Notes under the pieces: model-generated
The model's database searches: none
The model's input: only the letters and a program-made list of their open reading frames with translations
Told to the model about the DNA's origin: nothing
From: Tribonema minus
Taxonomy: Eukaryota > Sar > Xanthophyceae > Tribonematales > Tribonemataceae
DNA: 64,000 bases
Direction: 5' to 3'
Assembly (NCBI GenBank): GCA_017506865.1
Contig: JAFCMP010000335.1
Location: forward strand, 248,001-312,000
Program-made: the position numbers and the translations under genes
In this document: piece after piece, positions 1 to 10,561 of the stretch
Position numbering within the stretch: the first letter of the stretch is position 1
How the letters are laid out: every line of letters begins with the position of its first letter

Positions 1-2
1 CT

Positions 3-1726
3 GGCCCGAAGTTTGTGTTGAGCAAGGGCACGCAGCGAATGCAACCACCTATTGACCTTGACAGTGTTGATGATGAGAGGGTAACCAGTGTGGATGATCT
101 GCCGAAAGCGGGATGGGAGGTAGACGTGCAGCACCGACACTGGCACAACGGTGAGTCGAATGAGGTAATGTCGGTTAGCTCAGAGTCGATTGACAGTGCC
201 TCAGAGGACGGAGAGCCGGCTGACAGGTATGTGGAGGAGACAGACTGTACAAAGATGTCAGGTGAAGATTCAGCAGACGACAGTGACATGGAGCTCGATG
301 CTGCGCGCACTCAGTCTTGTGATGAGACAGTTGAAGTTGAAGTTGACGTGGCGCTTGCTGAGCTTGATGCAGATAGGCGCTCAGGGTGCTACGACAAAAG
401 GGGGGGGCCAACTTGGGCAGTGCAGGATTGCCACCCAGACAGGTGGGCAGCAATTTCACCAGTGGAGCGCGGTGAGTACCCAAACGTTGAGCACATGACC
501 GTGTCAAGCCTCACAGTGGTAGACTTGGGGGCGGGCATTGGCAGCTCCGTGAAAGGTGCGATTATGGGAGGGGCGCAGGTAGCATTGGCAGTGGAGATAG
601 ATGATACATATGCTGCCATCTTTCGCGCATCTCACCCCAACGTGCCCTTGCTGGTGGCAGACTACACATCTGATAAGGTGTGGGACAGGATTATGGAGAT
701 AGACCCTGACCTAGTAACTGCCAGCACCCGTTGTGAAGGCGCCAGCAGACAGCGCTTCAAGCCAGCTGGGGCGATCAGAGTTGATGCAGAAGCAAATCAG
801 GTAAACCCAACTTGAAAGTTGGTGGACAAGGCCATTCAGCGAGGCGTGAAATGCCTGATGATTGAGAATGTGCCAGAGATCAGCGAGACAATCAGCGGGC
901 AGTTGGCGATTGAGCATGCGCACCAGGCAGGATACCATGTGTTGTCATTTGAGCTCTCACTGGCAGGTGCAGACCTAGGGTTCCCTAACCTGCGCAATCG
1001 CGTGTTCTTTCTCATCACCAGGGGAGACCAAACTGTTGTGGACACCTTGCGTACAGTGGCAGGCAGGATTGAGGAGGCCAAGTATGGCGGTCACAAGCAG
1101 GAGAGAGTGCAGATTAACCCTGGTGAAATGTGGGGCGTGTCTAACCCTGTGTATGTGCTGCCGCCGCGCAATGCCACAGCTCGCTGGACACATGACGCCA
1201 AGCGCAGTGCTCCCACTCTCGTTTCACGCCACTTCCATGTGTTTCGCCAGCCTCCAGACGACCAAATGCGTCGAGGTGACATTGAGTTCTCGCTCTCACA
1301 GCGGTATGTCCCCTCGCAGGCTGACGTGATGCGAGCCAACGGCTTGTGGTGGATCAAGGTGCCGCCGGGGGTCAGTCAGACTGCCCTGGCAAAAGGTTGT
1401 GGCCAGATCGTGCTGGCACCAGTCATGTCATTTATTGTGCGCATCTTGCGCACTGAGCCTGTATTGTTTGACACGCAGCATCGCCTGCACCCAGCGGCGT
1501 CGCGTCTCATTGAGGATGGCATTTTTGTGCAGACACTTGGCCGGTATGCACTGCCTGAGGAACACCCTCAGGGCGGCACTCTCGTGGGGCCTGTACTCAT
1601 TGCCTCCTCTCTGCCTAGCACGCCATTTTTGCGCAAGCTACGGCACATGCAGGGCTCGGTCAAGAGCGCTGGCAACAACAACCGCGAGCCAGGACCACAG
1701 CCGACCTCTACCTCAACTTCAACCTC
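3..1726 (+). pseudogene. Cytosine-C5 DNA methyltransferase domain of the Gypsy polyprotein, with one stop
   Basis: The frame is open from base 3 to a single TGA at 813-815 and continues in the same frame to 1726. About 160 residues of acidic, Ser/Asp/Glu-rich sequence precede the catalytic domain. Motif I is VVDLGAGIGSS (cofactor-binding loop, about base 520). A motif II-like AVEIDD follows. The motif IV region reads TASTRCEGASR: the catalytic Cys is kept but the Pro before it is Arg. Motif VI is MIENVPE and motif VIII is GFPNLRNRVFF. A motif X-like KGCGQIVLAPV lies near 1395-1425. The order is that of a full C5 methyltransferase fold, which transfers a methyl group from S-adenosylmethionine to cytosine. 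The TGA falls between motifs IV and VI. This copy is probably inactive. A host-derived gene fragment is less likely, because the frame runs into the Gypsy RT. Confidence 0.75.
1714..1726 (+). repeat. Target-site duplication of LINE-A, left copy
   Basis: CAACTTCAACCTC occurs here and again at 4142-4154, directly flanking LINE-A. A 13-bp perfect direct repeat at both ends is the expected trace of target-primed reverse transcription, and using it to define the ends restores the host reading frame exactly. Confidence 0.8.
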
Positions 1727-4141
1727 GTGCACGGCGTCAGCTCATGAGTACTACTCACACCTGGCTGCGTGAGCCCACCTTAGTTGTTTCTATGGTGTGC
1801 GCGCGCTGACTGGCACGGTGGTGCCCCTGGGCTGGCGTGTTGTTACCCGCCAACAGGGCGTGCAGCAGGGCGACCCATTGGGGCCGCTGCTGTTCGCGCT
1901 GGCACTGCGCGGCACCATGGTGGCTGCCCGCGCCAAGTTCCCGCAACTGGCGCTTCCGGGCTACCTCGATGACCTCACCATCATGACGCCCAGCTGTGAC
2001 GCGCCGGTGCTCGGCCACGTTGGCCGCGCGTTCTGCTTCATACAACAGGCGCTGAGCGAGCTCAACATTCAGGTCAACGTCACGAAATGCGCGGCGCTGG
2101 TGCCGGCCTCAGGCGGCGCCCGCGAGCGCGCCGCCGCCGTCTTTGCCGCCGCCAATGTCCCCGTACCAGTATGTGACGACGGCATCACGCTGATGGGGGT
2201 GCCGGTCGGCACCGAGGGCTTCGTGCGCGCGCAAGTGGCGGCGACCCTTCGTGCCCCCGGCACCGATCGCCTGGTTGCGGAGTTTGTGCAGATGGAGGAT
2301 GTGCAGGCTGCCTTCTCCATTCTGCGTCTTGCCGTCCCCGCCCGCGCAGGGCATGTCTCGTGCAATACAGCGCCATCCCTCACGCACGAGGAGCTACGGC
2401 GCTTCGACGCCATCACGCTAGCGGCCGTGGCCGCGCTGGCGCAGGAGCCATCGGCGGGTCTTACGCCGCCGGCCCACCAGCGCGCGCCGGCGGCGGGTGA
2501 CGATTGCCGCGGCCCGCCGGCGGTTTCGGCGGCGGCGGCGCCGCCCTCTCTGTGGGCGGCGGCAGTGGCATGGGTACGCGGCGCCGACTGGGGTGGCGAG
2601 GCCCCAGTGACGCTACCAGCACATCAGCAGGTACGCGTGCATCTGCGGCTGGGGAGTGGTGGCTTTGGCGTGCTGGGCGCGGCGCCCCGTGCATGTGCCG
2701 CATTTGCTGCACGTTCCCTCGAGTGCATGGGGCCGGCACTGGCGGCATTTCCAGTGGCGGCACGCAGCCGCGTCCTAGAGCATGCCCGCTATGGCTTCAC
2801 CTTCACCCAGATAGCTACCTGCCTGCAGCAGCTGCGCAGCGGCAGCGATGAGGCTGCAGCGGCCCTCGCACTGCTCCTGCCCACGGTCTGGTACCAGGAC
2901 TGGCGCCAGGACGACGGCGCATGGCGGGCGCTGCGCGATCTGCTGCAACGGGCAGGCGGAGCTGCGGGGCCGGGCATGCGGACTCGCGCCGGCGCGCGCC
3001 GCGCTGCTGCGCCAGCGGTGGCGCGCGAGCCAGGCTCTGCCCAGGCCCCGCCGGCCGCCGTGCTGCCGCGGCGTCAAGCGGCGCTATCACGGGTGCTAGA
3101 CGCAGCGCTCGCCGCCACGCAGCTGCGTCGGCTTGAAGCAGCAAATGCGCTGGAAGCAGTCGCGGCGTGGCGCAGCGGCGCCTCTAAGGGGGCCATGGGT
3201 TTCTTGGCGCAATTGCCGAGCACTGACCCAGCGGAGACCATGTCCCCGCCGGAATTCCGCGAGACGCTGCGGCGCCACCTGGGCGTGGAGCGCCCCGCCC
3301 CCGCTGCGGCGCGGTGCCCCAAGTGCCATAGACCAGTGGACTCGGGTGCCCACCTGCGCCGCTGCACACAAGGGCTTAACGTCACGCGACACAACTTGCT
3401 CGCAGACGCGCTCTTTCAGCTGCTCAAGCAGGTGGCCCACCTCCGCGGTCTCGACCGGGACACCCTTGCCCCCTTCCGCCGCTACGCGGCGCGCCACGGG
3501 TTCAACAAGTTCATGGACATCGTCTTTGGCAGCAACCAGGTCTGCCTTCCAGTCCCTAAAGTGCAGCCGAGCGCCGACGCGGTAGCAGCAGGCCGGTGCA
3601 CTAAACTGCGCGGCGGCTTTGAAGTAGCTTGTTGCATAGACGTCACCATACGTGACAGCTCATGCCCCTCCCGCCTCCGTCAGGCTCAGGGGGGCGCGCG
3701 CGATGTGCAGCGCGTGCTTGAATCGGCTTCGCAGGAAAAGATAGACACATACGTAGTCTCAGGGGCCCTGGACCCCACTACACACACCCTATTTTCCGCA
3801 GCCTTTGACCACTTCGGCGCTATGTCACGCGACACCCAAGCGCTGCTACACGCACTCGCCGAGCAGAGCTCGCAGGGCAGCTACAATCTCGCGCAGCGCG
3901 TTGCCTTCTGGCGCCGCCGCACCTCCCTCGCGCTACAGCGCGCGCTCACACGTGTCGTGATCGACAACTGGAACGCAGTCATCGCCCCTGATGGCGACGT
4001 CAGCGCTTACCGCCGCATCGCACTGTTGCAAGTGCCGCGGCCCTCGCCGGCCAGCGCCGAACCGCCGGCCCCTCCGTAGATTTAGTTATTGCAAGCCCGA
4101 TTTATCGTGCGCGCAGCCCATGCGGTCCAGGACATAATATA
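1727..4141 (+). mobile_element. LINE-A: 5'-truncated non-LTR retrotransposon with a restriction-like endonuclease
   Basis: The segment between the 13-bp duplications carries the C-terminal part of a non-LTR retrotransposon protein and about 60 bases of 3' sequence after the stop at 4077-4079. It starts inside the RT palm between motifs A and B, so this is a 5'-truncated and therefore immobile copy. Its 3' end lacks the AATAAAAA tail shared by the LINE-B family in this window, so it belongs to a different, related lineage. Confidence 0.8.
1773..4079 (+). pseudogene. LINE-A RT / zinc knuckle / restriction-like endonuclease ORF (5' truncated)
   Basis: RT motif B reads QGVQQGDPLGPLLFAL (about base 1850) and motif C is GYLDDLTIM with both catalytic Asp present (about base 1960). 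An Ala-rich thumb and linker follow. Near 3318-3368 there is a CX2CX8HX3C zinc knuckle (CPKCHRPVDSGAHLRRC). Then come the paired motifs NKFMDIVF and CCIDVTIRD, which fit the (R/K)-x-D ... D-V core of the restriction-like endonuclease of R2/NeSL-type elements. The protein would cut target DNA and prime cDNA synthesis at the nick. A TGA at 1770-1772 lies just upstream in the same frame. The frame is otherwise open for about 770 codons, so the insertion is probably fairly young. The N-terminal half is missing. Confidence 0.8.
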
Positions 4142-4154
4142 CAACTTCAACCTC
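4142..4154 (+). repeat. Target-site duplication of LINE-A, right copy
   Basis: Second copy of CAACTTCAACCTC. The Gypsy reading frame resumes within it, in the phase left at 1726. Confidence 0.8.
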
Positions 4155-6060
4155 AAGCACCAGCACCACGGCAAGAAGCACCGACGCGGACAACGGTGAA
4201 GACGCAAGCAACGGCGACGGCGACGCCAGCGGTGAAGACGCCGAAGGCCATCGCAGCGGCGGGGCGCGCACGCCAGGTAAGATGACAATGTTGGAAGCAT
4301 ACAACCAAGTGATGGATGAGCTTGATGAGCGCTTGGGCAAGAATCACATGTCAGAAGACCCAGGCGTAGCCGCTACCGCCAATGCTAAATTGCCAGGGTG
4401 GGACGATATTCTGCTAGTTGCTGAGCAAGGCGCATCGGCGCACAAGCAAGCTACAGTACGCGTTGCCAAACAATACCCAGTAACTGAACCTACAACAGCA
4501 GGAGTTGCAGTGTTGGTGACGTGGACAGGGTGGGTGCCGCCGGGCAACTATGTGCTAGAAGGGGTAGTAGACCCAAAGGGGCACTGGGCAGTGCGGCGCC
4601 AGCGAGTGTTGGTGGAAGAAGGTATTCAAACCAGCACTATAAACATCACTATTGTGAAGCGTACCGGTAAGCTGAAACCGGGTGTTAAAGTGGGGCATCT
4701 ACACTTGTTGGATGAGCAGGTGTGGAACAAGGAGGTACACCAACATGAAGTAGGCATTACACGCAGTTTGCTAAAGCTGTCCGCGGAGTCGTTGAGACAG
4801 TCTGATACACCTGCGCGTGACAGTAAATTGGCAGCGGTCAAAGCCAGGATAGCGAGTGTTGAACGCAATGATCGTTTGGCCACAGCCTGCTTCATGGTAG
4901 CGATGGGGTGTGTCACGCCTGCGGAAGCACGTGCACAGTCGGAAGGGGCCATAAATGGAACAGCTGCGGAGAATTTGTTTGCGCAGAGTAGTGCGCATGG
5001 TTGGGGGCGCCGAGTTGAAGTTGAGGGGATGAGCACTGCTGATGACAGAACAATCCCTGTAGCAGTCACGGTACCGGGGGTACGACCGCCTGCAGAGCCC
5101 CCACCAGCGAAAACTTCTTGCACTGCAGTCTCAGAAACTCACGCTGGAAAAAAACAGGAAGCAAAGATTGATGTAGAATCGCAACCTGGTGTTGACACTG
5201 GCGCAGATACAGAACCTGTCAATGAGTGTACGGACGAAGAAGCAGTGCAGCGAGCGCGGGAGTTGGAGTGGTTTGCCGCGTTCAAAATAGGGGAATTGGA
5301 TCACCTTACAAACAAGCAGAAAGAAATTTTAACGGATTTGCTGCGTAGCATGGCTAGGAAAGGTATCTTCTCATTTGATGGCAGGCCCGGAAAGACGTCG
5401 TTGGTCCGTCACCATATTGATGTAGGGGATGCTAGACCAGTACGTGCAAGATTGCGCAAGTACAGCTTGAAGGAGCTTGAAGTGCTGTGGAAGGAGATAG
5501 ATTTTTTGATTAAAAAAGGTGTGATTGAACCGTCAAATTCGCCTTGGAACTCCCCTTTGATGATAATACCCAAGCCGGATGGGGGATTGCGAGTAGTGCA
5601 AGACTTGAGGGCGGTTAATCAAGCGGTCAAAGAAAAGGGCAGCGGCCAGGATGGTTTTCCGTTGCCACGCATTGATGAGGTGCATTCAGCGTTGAGTGGC
5701 TCTGAGTGGTTCAGCTCTATGGACGCGGTAGCTGGATTCTGGCATGTTGAACTTGATAGAGAATCCAGGCCGCTAACAGCATTTCAGACCAAATGGGTGC
5801 TACCAATGGAAGGTTGGACCCATGGGGCTCATGAATATGCCATCTACTTTTCAGCGTCTGATGCAGTTGGCCATGGGACATGATGCGTTGTGGGTGTATG
5901 CATTAGTGTATGTGGACGATATTTTGGTTTTCAGCAAGACTTTTGAGGAACACATGAAGCATTTGAAGGTAGTGCTGAGCCGCTTGCTCTCAGTTGGTAT
6001 CAAGCTGCCACCACCTCAACACTGCTTACGCTCACAACCGGTTGATCATGCCAGGCATGC
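4142..6060 (+). pseudogene. Gypsy polyprotein, RT portion, frameshifted and 3' truncated
   Basis: The frame entering from the methyltransferase first encodes a short Ser/Thr and Asp/Gly linker, then about 370 residues with no motif I can name, then a Ty3/Gypsy RT. Recognisable RT parts are VIEPSNSPWNSPLMIIPKPDGG, spanning the fingers (about base 5521), RVVQDLRAVNQ, FPLPRIDE and motif A FSSMDAVAGFWHVELD (about base 5710). Near 5790-5820 the frame shifts by one. The continuation from about 5822 carries GLMNMPSTFQRLM and motif C YVDDILVFSKTF (5908-5943). Similarity stops near 6010, before the connection domain, so RNase H and integrase are absent. No aspartic-protease context is visible around the DTGA near 5200. 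The copy is inactive. Confidence 0.8.
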
Positions 6061-6156
6061 TGAGTTGTGCAGCAGCATGCCAGGTAAGCTGAGATGTGCA
6101 GCCGCAGCTACCAGCACCACGACTTAATAACTTTTTCTTGCGCTCTTTGCTATTCA

Positions 6157-6710
6157 GGTTGTACTGAAGCTGGACAATGTCATGCTACTATCGTCGGTCG
6201 ACCAAGCTCAGTACGAGAGGGGTGCAGCTGCCATATACAACAGCACCCTTCTGCTTCTTGCACAGCGCAAGACTTACATCATGACTGGGCATGAACCGAC
6301 CGTTCTTGTTTCACATGCTGCTACTAACGGTGTCAGTGCAAGCGGGGTGGTACGTGCACTGCGCACACACCACAAATGACGGTGTGTCGCATTCATACCC
6401 ATTCATGACTGCTTCGCCTGCTGAGCAACCTCTGTTCGAATGAATGAAGTGTACGCATCTAGAGATGATGATTCCGCACATCAACAGAAGAGCAATTCTT
6501 CTGCGCTGGTCCACTCAGTCACCTGCTGGGCGACGGCATCTCCGATAAGACGGAGCGGTACATGTATTGTCTGTTGCTGCGAGATGCTGCAGGTATGTTG
6601 CGAGCCTTGGCAATGCGGGACAGCGTTGAGAAGCAGCAGAGCAGGAGTTGCACAACAGAAAGGTTCAAGCTTCTCAGAAGAGGAGCTGATGCCCATGATG
6701 GGGCACAATG
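6157..6710 (+). other. Two exon-like segments of an unidentified gene
   Basis: Directly after the broken Gypsy element, a segment beginning after an acceptor-like CTATTCAG (about 6157) is open through to a donor-like GTACGT near 6345 and encodes residues such as VVLKLDNVMLLSSVDQ. A second segment (about 6493-6710) is open in one frame to a TGA and includes SHLLGDGISDKTERYMY. Both look like coding sequence by composition and splice-site context, but I recognise no family. They could be the 3' exons of a gene truncated on the left by the retrotransposon. Confidence 0.3.
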
Positions 6711-7661
6711 AATGGAAGCATTACATTTGACTCTGTGTCTCTCCTCTGCCTTCTTTCACTTTTTGTACTGGTTTGGTCAAGCGCCTGCCTGTCTCTTATC
6801 TTGAGCATTTTGGCGAACGTGCATGGGCGTTACCATGAATTGCTTGTGTGTTCCACTCTCATAATAAGAGACATGCAATGCCAAGGCTCTGTGCTCAACA
6901 AGTACACATCTCGCATGCGACCGGCGTGCTAGCATCGCCAACCAATATTAGTTCGGTTTGAGCAGCCACGCACGCCATGCTATGCCGTTCTCTAGGACGT
7001 GGTTTAAACCTCATTTGAGCAAATTGAAAAACAGGCAGAATATGCTGATGGTGCATGCAGGCACAGAGCAGCCAGCGCTGACTTGCGCAAACGCCAGCTC
7101 CTTATATCCAGTTGCTATGACGTCCTTCAAAGCGACATCAGTAGGCAACCTCAGGCTGGCAAACATATCACTTTACTGTCACGAGGATCTCAAAGATCGG
7201 TTCAAGGCGTATTATGAAGAGGTTCTTCAGCAGACGAAGGCGATCTCCACCTCTCAATCTAGGCATAGGGCACTGAGAGGCTGCTTTGTGTTCATCAAAG
7301 AAGTTGCCTGCTACCCGCCTTTCTGTGTAACTTCAGCTATACTGTTGGCGTGGGTGATGTACGCTTTCAAATAGCCGTCACCGTCTGAAATTCTCCAAGT
7401 GCTCTGCACACATGGTGATTGGTGTGATTGAGGTCTCTTGCGAGGGTGGAGCCAACCAGACAAGCCCGGCATCATCGTGCACCTGCCACAGGCGCGAGCA
7501 ACCTGCTGTGCACCCCAATCCAATATATGTGTAGGAGTGAACGCCAGTGCCAATACATCTTGTGTCTTCCAGATGGCACTCTTCGCAGTAGAATGCCATC
7601 AATGCTCCTCAGCACATGCGCCGACCGCATCAAATGTCCAGATCACTTGTAAATCTGGCCC
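6711..7661. other. Intergenic stretch with one unassigned ORF
   Basis: An open frame on the plus strand (6958-7374) contains a basic, possibly coding stretch (DLKDRFKAYYEEVL) and a hydrophobic C-terminus. It has no recognisable domain. Nothing else in this stretch can be supported. Confidence 0.25.
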
Positions 7662-9349
7662 TCAGAAAAGCATCAATGAATACATTGATTTCTGTTGCGG
7701 TGATTGACTTGATGCGAAGCAGCGGGCACCCCATTGTCTCTGCGATGCGATGCTTTCGCGCATCCCTGTGCATCTGATGTCCAAAGCCCTCAATCGCATG
7801 ATGCAAGGTTTATTGCCAATCTGCCTCCAGGGCCGGAAGTGCCGTTCCCCATCATTCTCGATGATGAATGTCACGCCACCGGGACGTGTCACATAAAGTC
7901 AAATGTGTACGTATGCAGGAGTCATACGGGCGGCTAGGAACTCAGGCGAGCCGATTCGTCAAGGACCTGGCGATGCACTCAGCACTGTGCGCAGGGGGTA
8001 GGGGGGCGCAAATCAAACGCATGGCTGCAGCCAACAAGAAAGAAATAGTTGCAGCCCTGAGCAGATCGCTGGCGCTGGAGCTTGCAGAGCGCGTCATAGC
8101 ATATGTGCGCGGTGCGGCGATGCTTGGCTGTGTAGCGCGCCCGGTGTCGGCGCTGCTCGGACTTGGCCCTGCTTGAACAGGGCCACACACAGACCCCTCA
8201 TGTTGTCCACACAAAACAACCGGCCTCCCTCGCGGCCCTTTTTAATACGAGAATATGAGTATGTATGCATACCATCCTCATTGGTGCAGCGCACCTCGCG
8301 CCTGTACTCGCATGAACGTTCATCAAGCAACTGCTTGGTGATGTACTCACGTACAGATTTGAGGCATCCGTACAAACTGTCAGTGGTGATGCTGTACGCG
8401 TTCACATAATGTGGGTTTTCACAGTGGCAGCAGCGCACCCAAACTCTGGCTGCTCCTTGCTTGAAGGTCTGCCTAGCTGACATTTCGTTCATCTCCTCAA
8501 TATAGTCGACAGCACGGGGTGGCTGGCGAATGAGTGCTCAAAGCATACGTTGCAATTGTCATCGGTGCATAGTACTTTGCGTTGTGGCCTTGACAGCAGC
8601 ATGGCAGGATCTGCGGAGGCACTGCAGTGGCATGTTAGGGAGACGCTCAAAGGTCGCTCAAGTGATAAAAGTCTTGTACAGTGACACAGTTGATAATTCA
8701 GCGCGTAGTGGACGGTTCCATGCTCGCTTCTGCCACAAATGCTTTGCGGGGCGGTGCCATGGCCTCGTTTCAGAACAGAGCAAGAGGGTGTGCCTCACAT
8801 GACCAGTAATGACAGGCGATGCACCTAACATCGTTACAGAGAACTTGGCCTGCGCAGCATCTGCGGACAATTCCGTTGTGGCAGTAATGTGCGGTTGTAA
8901 TCAGCTCATGGTTGCATTGCAGGCAAGTGAGCAGGATAGGGTCATCACTCCACGATGACAGCTCTGCTGGCAAAAAGCATTACTGGGATGCCATGCTTTG
9001 ACGAGGTGCTCCACCTCTGCACAGGTCTCCTTTCGCAGAGGCGACTACTTGGGCTCACGATCACACTTCTTGCACCTAGACCCATCATGTCGCTGTTAGG
9101 CCACAGGTCAAAATCACCATGCTTGCGACAGGTGATGGCGACCATAACATGCTGTCTCACATATACTGACCTCTCAGATGTGTACTTTCTGTTATGCACA
9201 GATTGTGAATGCTCTATGAACTCTTTGCTTGTCAGATTAGTACCAGGGCTTGTACGAGCGCAATCCGCGCCACCATGTGCTGACCTCAGATGAGCGCCGG
9301 GCATCGTCTGAAACTGACCGTGCATAAGGCAGATGACGATGATGGGCAT
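7662..9349 (-). pseudogene. Broken zinc-ribbon repeat gene (DUF723/DUF4379-like units plus a nuclease-like tail)
   Basis: Read on the minus strand, pieces of one protein appear in order but in changing frames. At 9349-9080 there is IICL-type HG..F sequence and KEFIEHSQSVHNRKY ... ITCRKHGDF, which matches the DUF723 repeat. At 8973-8770 there is CLQCNHELIT ... RRCCAGQVLC ... RCIACHYWSCEAHPLALF, followed by a TGA where the family has Trp. Near 8560-8510 there is LCTDDNCNVCFEHSFASHP, the hallmark of the DUF4379 treble-clef repeat. Then come EEMNEMSARQTFKQGAARVW and VRCCHC at 8500-8430. At 7892-7800 VTFIIENDGERHFRP resembles the strand-and-EDG core of the nuclease-like domain that ends such proteins. 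These repeats are common in giant viruses and in some algal genomes. Several frameshifts and stops mark it as decayed; introns could explain only part of the frame changes. Confidence 0.55.
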
Positions 9350-9360
9350 GCTCTGAATGA

Positions 9361-9735
9361 TACATGTACACGATTTGCATACAGCACATACACTGTATGC
9401 TACACAGGGACATACAGCCCATGATTTTGTGATACACTATGCAGGTGACATACAACCCAAACACTAAATAATACAATCATTGCATACAGCACATGCATTG
9501 CATGCTACACAGGGACATACAGCCACATGAAGTGTATGAGACATACAGCACACGCACTGAATGCTACCCAGATACATACAGCCCACGAATTGCATGATGT
9601 GTACATGCAGAGACATACAGCACATGAACTGTATGATATGTACGCTGAATGACATACAGCACATGCACTGACTGCCACACAGAGACATACAGCCCATGAA
9701 CTGTATGATATGTATCATACAGTTTACAAGCCACT
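9361..9735. repeat. Degenerate minisatellite
   Basis: A unit of roughly 55-65 bases containing ACATACAGC(C/A)CATGAA(C/T)TG and CATGCACTGAATGCTACAC recurs about six times with drift in sequence and length. The minus strand stays open across it and would encode a Cys/Met-rich periodic peptide, which I take as a consequence of the repeat rather than a gene. Confidence 0.6.
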
Positions 9736-10557
9736 GTTGAGCGGGCGCGCTCAAACAACAACTGCACGGCAGCAAATGCTCAAGAATGCTTTGCAACAAG
9801 CCGCATAGCTTGTGCGCCTTGTACACTGCCTCTTAGTCTTGCATCATGATTCATGAGTGATAGCTCAGTCGCAACCTTGCCATTTAAGTTGCACACATTT
9901 GTTACTGAGTTTGGGCGGTTCCATGTATGTGCCCAAGCTGATTATGCCCCACAGTAACCCCCCTGCAACAAACCACCTTGTTGCACATCACGACACACAA
10001 GAGATACTTTCAGTCTGAAATTCCAATAGAGCTCTACGATCTATTGATTCGTTTCCATACATCACCAGTCTCTTTGTGATCTCTGCTGCGGTATCGGCAT
10101 GGCAGCAATTGTACAATGTGATTTGAGCATGTGACTTAATCAGGAGCCCCAAGGTGCCAGCAACACGCGGTACATGGAAGAGTTGTTGGGCTTGAGTAAG
10201 ATGATTGGAGCGTCTGACTCATCAGCTGCGACTTGACATCTGTTTTTTTTTTGTGACATACGAACTCATACATTGGGCAACAGCGGGCGAGGGCTTCCAG
10301 CATGGCGCTGACTGACGTCAGTGTAGGGATCATCCAGCGGTAATATTACTGTAGCAAAAATGGTTCTTCTAAGCAGCACATGCAAACCAGAAAGAACACC
10401 CTCTACTTAGTAATGCAATGCAAGTCCTGCTGCAAAAGCAACAGATGCTCTACGAGCCATTGCGTAGTGCGAATGCTGACCTTCGCAACCCCTGCCAGTG
10501 AATCATGATGACGGCTTCATACTGCCAAAACGGCGACAACGTGGTGAGGAAGTGTCA
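9736..10557. other. Intergenic stretch, nothing recognised
   Basis: No open frame with coding character, RNA gene or repeat stands out between the minisatellite and the 3' end of LINE-B copy 1. Confidence 0.4.
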
Positions 10558-10561
10558 GTAC
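10558..10561. repeat. GTAC at the 3' end of LINE-B copy 1
   Basis: GTAC directly follows the AATAAAAA tail of the element (minus-strand sense). The same four bases lie at 14384-14387 just outside its 5' end, as a 4-bp target duplication would. Confidence 0.55.

Larger units (their letters stand above)
1..6060 (+). mobile_element. Ty3/Gypsy-type retrotransposon remnant with an embedded DNA methyltransferase
   Basis: Seen: an open frame from the left window edge encodes an acidic linker and a cytosine-C5 methyltransferase domain. After an inserted LINE (1727-4141) the same reading frame runs into a Ty3/Gypsy RT. Leaving out the LINE plus one 13-bp repeat joins codons in phase, with no stop across the joint, so both parts belonged to one polyprotein. 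Breaks: an in-frame TGA at 813-815, a frameshift near 5790-5820, and loss of everything after the RT palm near 6010, so no RNase H or integrase is visible. No LTR is recognisable and the 5' part lies outside the window. Known: cytosine methyltransferases have been reported inside LTR retrotransposons of a charophyte alga and of dinoflagellates. The element is a dead copy. Confidence 0.75.

Noticed and set aside
1700-1745. Apparent RT motif A (DLYLNFNLV) at the left end of LINE-A
   Set aside because: It is a reading of the target-site duplication in the wrong frame and disappears once the insertion boundary is recognised.
5195-5230. DTGA motif as retroviral-type aspartic protease
   Set aside because: The flanking hydrophobic strands and the second protease motif are missing; it lies in an acidic linker.
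9464-9826. Cys/Met-rich minus-strand ORF
   Set aside because: It only translates the minisatellite periodicity; no start context or homologue is apparent.
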